Assembly: GCA_023257795.1 (NCBI GenBank)
Contig: JALRBL010000088.1
Coordinates: 1-33,080 of the forward strand
DNA from: Gammaproteobacteria bacterium
GTDB taxonomy: Bacteria > Pseudomonadota > Gammaproteobacteria > Magnimaribacterales > D2472
Length of the DNA: 33,080 bases
Direction: 5' to 3'
Part shown: in pieces, positions 28,408-33,080 of the stretch
Numbering within the stretch: position 1 is the stretch's first letter
Layout: every line of letters starts with the position of its first letter
The notes under the pieces: generated by a model
What the model was told of the DNA's origin: nothing
Databases searched by the model: none
Seen by the model: the letters and a program-made list of their open reading frames with translations, nothing else
Position numbers and translations under genes: made by a program

Positions 28408-28779
28408 ATGAAAGATGTGCTTTCTGTGATGCAGAATTATATTAAAGCTTATAAAGATAATGATAAGCAGTGCTTTGAATCTCTTTGGGATAGCAATGCT
28501 ATTTTTGAGGATCCAGTGGGCTCAGATCCCATGAATGGAATTGATGCTATTTCTGCATTTTGGGATTTTGGTCATTCGGGTTTTTCAATCATACCTAGAG
28601 ATGAATCATTTATAGTTTGCGGAGATGAAGGAATATTAGAGGCTGTTATGCAGGTTAGAAGTATTGAGGATGGTAGCGGCATGGACATTAAGATAATTGA
28701 TCACTTTAAGGTTACCAATGAGAACAAAATTGCTCATTTAAGAGCTTTTTGGGATCAATCCTCTATAACTACTGCTTAA
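28408..28779 (+). CDS. SnoaL-like / ketosteroid-isomerase-like NTF2-fold protein
   Basis: MQNYIKAYKDNDKQCFESLWDSNAIFEDPVGSDPMNGIDAISAFW; C-terminal IAHLRAFWDQSSIT. Confidence 0.78.
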   Translation: MKDVLSVMQNYIKAYKDNDKQCFESLWDSNAIFEDPVGSDPMNGIDAISAFWDFGHSGFSIIPRDESFIVCGDEGILEAVMQVRSIEDGSGMDIKIIDHFKVTNENKIAHLRAFWDQSSITTA

Positions 28780-28784
28780 GTTAA

Positions 28785-29534
28785 ATGAATTTAAGCATAA
28801 ATTTAAATAAGATTTCTTTGCTTAGAAATTCGCGAGGAGGTGACTTTCCCTCCATCACAGAATTTGGTCAGCAATTATTAGATTTAGGTATTGATGGCTT
28901 AACCTTGCATCCAAGACCTGATCTAAGGCATGCTACTCCCAAAGACTGCGAGATATTACAGAAGCTTTGCCATGATAAACAAAAAGAACTCAATCTTGAG
29001 GGTAATCCTGCTTCTAAGTCGTCTATCATTTATCCTGGTTTTCTCAATCTTGTTCGGTCTGTAAAACCAGCACAGGTGACTTTGGTCCCAGATGATGAAA
29101 ATCAGATTACGTCTGATCATGGCTATACCAAGCATGAAATTACCGAATCATTCATTGATTTGATAAGTAATCTATCGAAATTAGCTAAACGGATAAGTAT
29201 ATTTGTGGATGCAGGCTTTATTGATTTAAACCATATTAAACTTAGTGGAATAGATTGTATTGAAATTTATACTGGTCCATTTGCAGCAGCATGCAATCTA
29301 GGTAATAGCGCTATGATTGATAAGCAACTTGCTTTGATTGAAGCAACCTTTCAAGCTGCAAAGGAGCTTGGAATACGTGTCCACATTGGACATGATCTAA
29401 ATCTTGAAAATTTAACTTACATCCAACAAATTGGTAAATTTGATGAGGCATCTATTGGCCATGCTTTTATAGTTGATTGCATTAGGTACGGTATTGTTAG
29501 AGCTACTGAATTATATTTAAAACAGGTAAAATAA
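28785..29534 (+). CDS. pdxJ: Pyridoxine 5'-phosphate synthase
   Basis: LSINLNKISLLRNSRGGDFPS, DGLTLHPRPDLRHATPKDCEIL, VKPAQVTLVPDDENQITSDHG, SIFVDAGFI, IGHDLNLENL, SIGHAFIVDCIRYG. Confidence 0.92.
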   Translation: MNLSINLNKISLLRNSRGGDFPSITEFGQQLLDLGIDGLTLHPRPDLRHATPKDCEILQKLCHDKQKELNLEGNPASKSSIIYPGFLNLVRSVKPAQVTLVPDDENQITSDHGYTKHEITESFIDLISNLSKLAKRISIFVDAGFIDLNHIKLSGIDCIEIYTGPFAAACNLGNSAMIDKQLALIEATFQAAKELGIRVHIGHDLNLENLTYIQQIGKFDEASIGHAFIVDCIRYGIVRATELYLKQVK

Positions 29535-29538
29535 TGTT

Positions 29539-29862
29539 ATGGACGCAAACGAAATACAATTAAAGATTAAAGACCAAATTAAAAACAATAATATTCTTAT
29601 TTATATGAAAGGGTCTCCTTATGAGCCTCAGTGTGGCTTCTCCGCAAGAACAGTTAAGGCTTTAATTGAATGCGAGGCTGAATTTTCTTACGTAGATGTT
29701 CTCTCAAATCCTGATGTTAGACAACACCTTCCTGCAGTTAGTGAATGGCCAACATTTCCCCAGCTATTTATTAATGGTGAGTTAGTCGGAGGCTGCGATA
29801 TTGTTACTCAAATGCATGCAAATGGTGAGCTAAAGCGATTGATTGAATCTATAAGTTCTTAA
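29539..29862 (+). CDS. grxD: Monothiol glutaredoxin, Grx4 family
   Basis: [21 protein letters not shown] (CGFS), [22 protein letters not shown]. Confidence 0.96.
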   Translation: MDANEIQLKIKDQIKNNNILIYMKGSPYEPQCGFSARTVKALIECEAEFSYVDVLSNPDVRQHLPAVSEWPTFPQLFINGELVGGCDIVTQMHANGELKRLIESISS

Positions 29863-30323
29863 ACCTGGCTTTGTAAATAGTTTTGTTCGCCCAAAGTTTT
29901 ATATAAATGTATGTTTGTCTCTAACCAATCAACGTGCTCTTCTTCGCTGTCTAGAATTCTTTGAAGCAAGTCTCTGCTAACGAAATCTTTACTCGATTCA
30001 CAATGTATAATTGCTTCTCTGAGATCAGGTATAGCCTTATTTTCTAGAGCCAAATCATTTTGGAGTATCTCTAAAACTGATTCACCGATTTTTAGAGGTC
30101 CAAGTTTTTGAAGATTGGGCAATCCCTCTAGAAAAAGTATGCGTTGAATAAGCTCGTCTGCATGCTTCATTTCATCAATCGATTCATGGTATTCATAATC
30201 ACCAAGCTTATTTAAACCCCAGTCTTTGAGCATTCTTGAGTGTAAAAAATATTGATTTATTGCTACTAATTCATTACCCAGGATAGTGTTTAAATGGTCA
30301 ATTGCTATTTGGTCACCTTTCAT
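29859..30323 (-). CDS. bfr: Bacterioferritin
   Basis: [73 protein letters not shown]; the heme-ligand-position Met is retained. Confidence 0.96.
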   Translation of the reverse strand: MKGDQIAIDHLNTILGNELVAINQYFLHSRMLKDWGLNKLGDYEYHESIDEMKHADELIQRILFLEGLPNLQKLGPLKIGESVLEILQNDLALENKAIPDLREAIIHCESSKDFVSRDLLQRILDSEEEHVDWLETNIHLYKTLGEQNYLQSQV

Positions 30324-30393
30324 AAAAACTCCAATAATTACGAACAGAATATCATTTAAAAATAATATGTAAAGTACTGATATTAAGTGCTTT

Positions 30394-30412
30394 TTAAATG
30401 ATTATCATTATC
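30394..30412. promoter_or_regulatory. Fur-box-like site upstream of the MBL-fold gene
   Basis: TTAAATGATTATCATTATC; 16/19 by hand against GATAATGATTATCATTATC (reverse complement of the Fur consensus). Confidence 0.75.
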
Positions 30413-30451
30413 ATATTGGTAATGCTTCTCATTTATGTAAAGATATCAAGT

Positions 30452-31180
30452 ATGCAGGTTATAAAAGCTGATGACTACCAGGGTTGGGTATATAAAACAA
30501 ATGATGCATTAATTGCTGTTGATCCATGGTTAACAGATTGTCAAAAATTTCCTAAAAATGGTTTTCTGCTTAAGAGACAAGCTGATCATGAACATATTCT
30601 AAATAAAGGAATTAACAAGAATAGTGTTACCCATATAATCTTAACTGCTCATTTTTCAGATCATTTGGATCTTGATTCTTTTTTATTGTTCGATAGAAAT
30701 ATTCCTATTTTTACAACATCTCATGCAAAAAAAATTCTTGTTAAGTTTGGATTTTCTAATATTACAGTAGTTAAAAGAAATGTTTCTTATGAGTTAGGAG
30801 ATGCAGTAATTCATGTTAGGCCCTCAGGCAATCCATATCATTCAACAAGTTTTTCTTATATTTGCGAAGATGAAAGCGGCTCTTTATTTCATGAAGCTCA
30901 TGTTTTCAATCCGAATATTTTAGAAGAACTAAAGGATCGCAAATTAAATCTCTTAATTTTAACTGGTGATCTAGTAAAAGTTTTTGGGCTTGTAAAAGTT
31001 TCCATGTCCATATGCGAAGCAAAAAGCATTCAAGATAAACTGAAAACAAAATACCTAGCAATTACAGGAAATTTACCAAGTAAGTTTAGCGGGGTAATTG
31101 CTAGATTTTTGTACTATAAAGAAAGAGTTGGAGATGAGGTAGTAGTTTGTTCCAAACCCTGGCAGACAATAAATTTTTAG
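30452..31180 (+). CDS. MBL-fold metallohydrolase-like protein
   Basis: ALIAVDPWLTDCQKF, THIILTAHFSDHLDLDSFLLFDRNIPIFTTSHAKKIL, SGNPYHSTSFSYICED. Start placed at ATG 30452 because the track's 30398 ATG lies inside the Fur box. Confidence 0.75.
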   Translation: MQVIKADDYQGWVYKTNDALIAVDPWLTDCQKFPKNGFLLKRQADHEHILNKGINKNSVTHIILTAHFSDHLDLDSFLLFDRNIPIFTTSHAKKILVKFGFSNITVVKRNVSYELGDAVIHVRPSGNPYHSTSFSYICEDESGSLFHEAHVFNPNILEELKDRKLNLLILTGDLVKVFGLVKVSMSICEAKSIQDKLKTKYLAITGNLPSKFSGVIARFLYYKERVGDEVVVCSKPWQTINF

Positions 31181-31187
31181 ACTGCTA

Positions 31188-31382
31188 TTAAGCTATAGCT
31201 CTTGCAAATATTCGCTTATTTTTTGATTCAAAAAAATGTTTGTATTCTTCAAGTGTTCCTATGCATGATCCGCATTCTTGGGTAATACATGTCTCTTTGA
31301 TTATTTCTTCGATTGAATAGCCTTGAAAAAGCATTTCTTCAAGAGTATTGGAGTTAATATTTTGACAGCTGCAAATAATCAC
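31188..31382 (-). CDS. bfd: Bacterioferritin-associated ferredoxin (GTG start)
   Basis: MIICSCQNINSNTLEEML...CITQECGSCIGTLEEY: [2Fe-2S] CxC-x-CxxC pattern of Bfd. Confidence 0.92.
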   Translation of the reverse strand: MIICSCQNINSNTLEEMLFQGYSIEEIIKETCITQECGSCIGTLEEYKHFFESKNKRIFARAIA

Positions 31383-31397
31383 TCATTAATATTAAAT

Positions 31398-31416
31398 GAG
31401 AATGAGAATCATTGTC
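31398..31416. promoter_or_regulatory. Fur-box-like site upstream of bfd
   Basis: GAGAATGAGAATCATTGTC; 16/19 by hand against GATAATGATAATCATTATC, 15 bp upstream of the bfd start. Confidence 0.8.
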
Positions 31417-31418
31417 AA

Positions 31419-32000
31419 TTAGATTTTATTCAATAGATCGCAAAAAACTTTTGCAGTAATTTCAGCGTCATAAGCTGCTGAGTGAGCAAGATCATTGTCA
31501 TAGTCAATTGATAACTCCTTGGCAATTCGGGCAAGAACAGTTTGGCCAGTAAAAGCTGCCCCTAGTGAAACAGTATCAATAACTGAAAATGGATGAAAGG
31601 GAGAGTTTTTAATATCGTATCTTTCTATGTTGGCTTGTAAAAAAGATAGATCAAAATGGGCATTATGACCTACCAATATAGCTCTTGAGCATTCTTCTTT
31701 GCTTCTTTGTTTATTTACGAGCTTGCATATATTTTTAATGGCTTCTTCTGTAGCAATAGCTTGGCGCAGAGGATGATTGAGATGAATTTTGGTAAACTCT
31801 AGCGAGTCTGGATCAATCTCTAATTGACTTTCAGGAATCACATGGTATCTAATTCCTTCACCTAAAATGAACTTATTATTATTAATTTCAATAAATTGCA
31901 TTGCTATTTCAAGTATGGGATTTTTTGAGGGATCAAAACCACCTGTTTCTAAATCTATAACGACAGGTAAATATTTTCTAAATCTATTTTTTAGCAACAT
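31419..32000 (-). CDS. rnt: Ribonuclease T
   Basis: LPVVIDLETGGFDPSKNPILEIAMQF, AHFDLSFLQANIER, TVSLGAAFTGQTVLARIAKEL, AHSAAYDAEITAKVF (DEDDh exonuclease). Start placed at Met 32000 because the track's 32066 start overlaps the divergent downstream gene. Confidence 0.92.
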   Translation of the reverse strand: MLLKNRFRKYLPVVIDLETGGFDPSKNPILEIAMQFIEINNNKFILGEGIRYHVIPESQLEIDPDSLEFTKIHLNHPLRQAIATEEAIKNICKLVNKQRSKEECSRAILVGHNAHFDLSFLQANIERYDIKNSPFHPFSVIDTVSLGAAFTGQTVLARIAKELSIDYDNDLAHSAAYDAEITAKVFCDLLNKI

Positions 32001-32039
32001 TTCTATTACACTATAATACTCTTCACCAACTTTTAAACT

Positions 32040-33080
32040 ATGATTTTTCAAGAAATATCTAACCAATCATTTGATGGCCTAAGGGTAAGTAGTCATCCTG
32101 AATTTCAACATGAGAAAGTTTATTTGTATGAAGATAGTGATACTAATATAAGATCAATAGTTGCCATTCATTCCACAAAACTAGGCCCTGCAATTGGTGG
32201 CTGTCGCTTTCAAAACTATTCTAATTTCTTAGATGGTCTTAATGATGTATTGAGATTATCGAGAGGCATGACTGAAAAAAATATAGCTGCTAATGTCCCA
32301 TTTGGAGGAGGGAAAGCGATTATATTTGCTAACAATATTCAAAAAACAGATAAATTACTAAAGTCTTTTGCAGATTTTTTAAATCTTATTGGTGGCGATT
32401 ATTTATCTGCTGAGGATATTGGTATAACCCTTGAAGATATTCAAACCGTAGGAAAGTTCTCTAGGCATGTTTTTGATAATGTTGATCCTTCCTCTTATAC
32501 TGCTAAAGGCATTTTTTATGCTATTGAAAAGGTATTAACTACTCATAATACTCCACTCAACAATGCAACGATTGGTATTCAAGGAGCAGGGAACGTTGGT
32601 CTTAAATTGGCTAATCTTTTACTTGGGCAAGGATCATGCGTTTATATATCGGATACAAACCAAGACAAATTATTCGAAGCCAAAAAACTTGGCTGTATTG
32701 TTTCCAACGATATTTTTTCAGAAAAAATTGATGTATTTTCGCCATGTGCAGTGGGCGGGATTTTAAACGAAATAAATATTTCTAAACTAAAGGCTAAGTA
32801 CGTTATTGGTGGCGCTAATAATCAGCTGCTCACTCCAAAATCTGATCTATTGCTTCATGATAAAAATATTATTTACGTCCCTGATGCCATGATTAATGCA
32901 GGAGGTGTCATAGGGCTCACAAAAGATGTTTTAAATAGAAATGAAGAAGTCGGCCTTTCAACTTTTATCAATGATGTGCTAGCAGTGATAGAAAATGAAG
33001 AACTGAATGAAATTAATCTAGTGGGGCATAGTTTTGCTGGGCCTGTGATTTCTGCAGTGGCAGATCGCATACCAGAAAAA
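32040..33080 (+). CDS. Glu/Leu/Phe/Val dehydrogenase family (leucine dehydrogenase-like), truncated at window edge
   Basis: Frame from ATG 32040: MIFQEISNQSFDGLRVSSHPEFQHEKVYLYEDSDTNIRSIVAIHSTKLGPAIGGCRF...LSRGMTEKNIAANVPFGGGKAIIF...GGDYLSAEDIG...GIQGAGNVGLKLANLL...YVPDAMINAGGVIGL. Absent from the ORF track because it is open at the edge. Confidence 0.94.
   Translation, partial: MIFQEISNQSFDGLRVSSHPEFQHEKVYLYEDSDTNIRSIVAIHSTKLGPAIGGCRFQNYSNFLDGLNDVLRLSRGMTEKNIAANVPFGGGKAIIFANNIQKTDKLLKSFADFLNLIGGDYLSAEDIGITLEDIQTVGKFSRHVFDNVDPSSYTAKGIFYAIEKVLTTHNTPLNNATIGIQGAGNVGLKLANLLLGQGSCVYISDTNQDKLFEAKKLGCIVSNDIFSEKIDVFSPCAVGGILNEINISKLKAKYVIGGANNQLLTPKSDLLLHDKNIIYVPDAMINAGGVIGLTKDVLNRNEEVGLSTFINDVLAVIENEELNEINLVGHSFAGPVISAVADRIPEK

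Noticed and set aside
4953-29534. Genomic island integrated at the tRNA-Arg gene
   Set aside because: The tRNA is a classic integration site, but I see no integrase, direct repeat of the tRNA 3' end, or mobility genes in this window; untestable here.
30398-30451. Hydrophobic leader [18 protein letters not shown] read as a TM/signal segment of the MBL protein
   Set aside because: Its first codons are the Fur-box palindrome; a regulatory reading is simpler. Not fully excluded without transcription start data.
1-33080. CRISPR arrays, transposons, toxin-antitoxin or phage-defence modules
   Set aside because: No regularly spaced repeats, transposase, Cas, restriction-modification or recognised defence domains were found on reading.

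Overview
AT-rich, densely packed bacterial chromosomal window. RNase T, bfr/bfd, monothiol glutaredoxin and the overall gene style point to a streamlined, probably marine (SAR86-like?) gammaproteobacterium; this taxonomy is inference. The most notable locus is a compact, apparently complete coenzyme F420 operon, npdG-cofE-cofD-cofC-fbiC (about 16.8-22.1 kb), followed directly by a DUF1295/steroid-5-alpha-reductase-like membrane gene. cofE appears to begin at a non-canonical ATA codon preceded by a well-spaced GGAG. On both sides are redox/catabolic genes that resemble mycobacterial steroid/isoprenoid catabolism: KshA-like Rieske oxygenase, amidohydrolase, four SDR-type genes or relatives, sulfotransferase + DUF1214-like pair, APH-like kinase, aldehyde dehydrogenase, nitronate-monooxygenase-like and KstD-like flavoproteins, and two SnoaL/NTF2-fold proteins. 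The left end carries M16 and M28 peptidases, a CtlX-like citrulline/arginine hydrolase whose ORF abuts a tRNA-Arg(ACG), and two MFS transporters flanking a rubredoxin missed by the ORF track. The right end carries a divergent PdxJ, grxD, an iron locus (bfr, MBL-fold protein, bfd) with two Fur-box-like sites, rnt, and a truncated leucine-dehydrogenase-like gene. No CRISPR array, rRNA, transposase or phage gene was recognised. All family names come from reading motifs; no searches were run.
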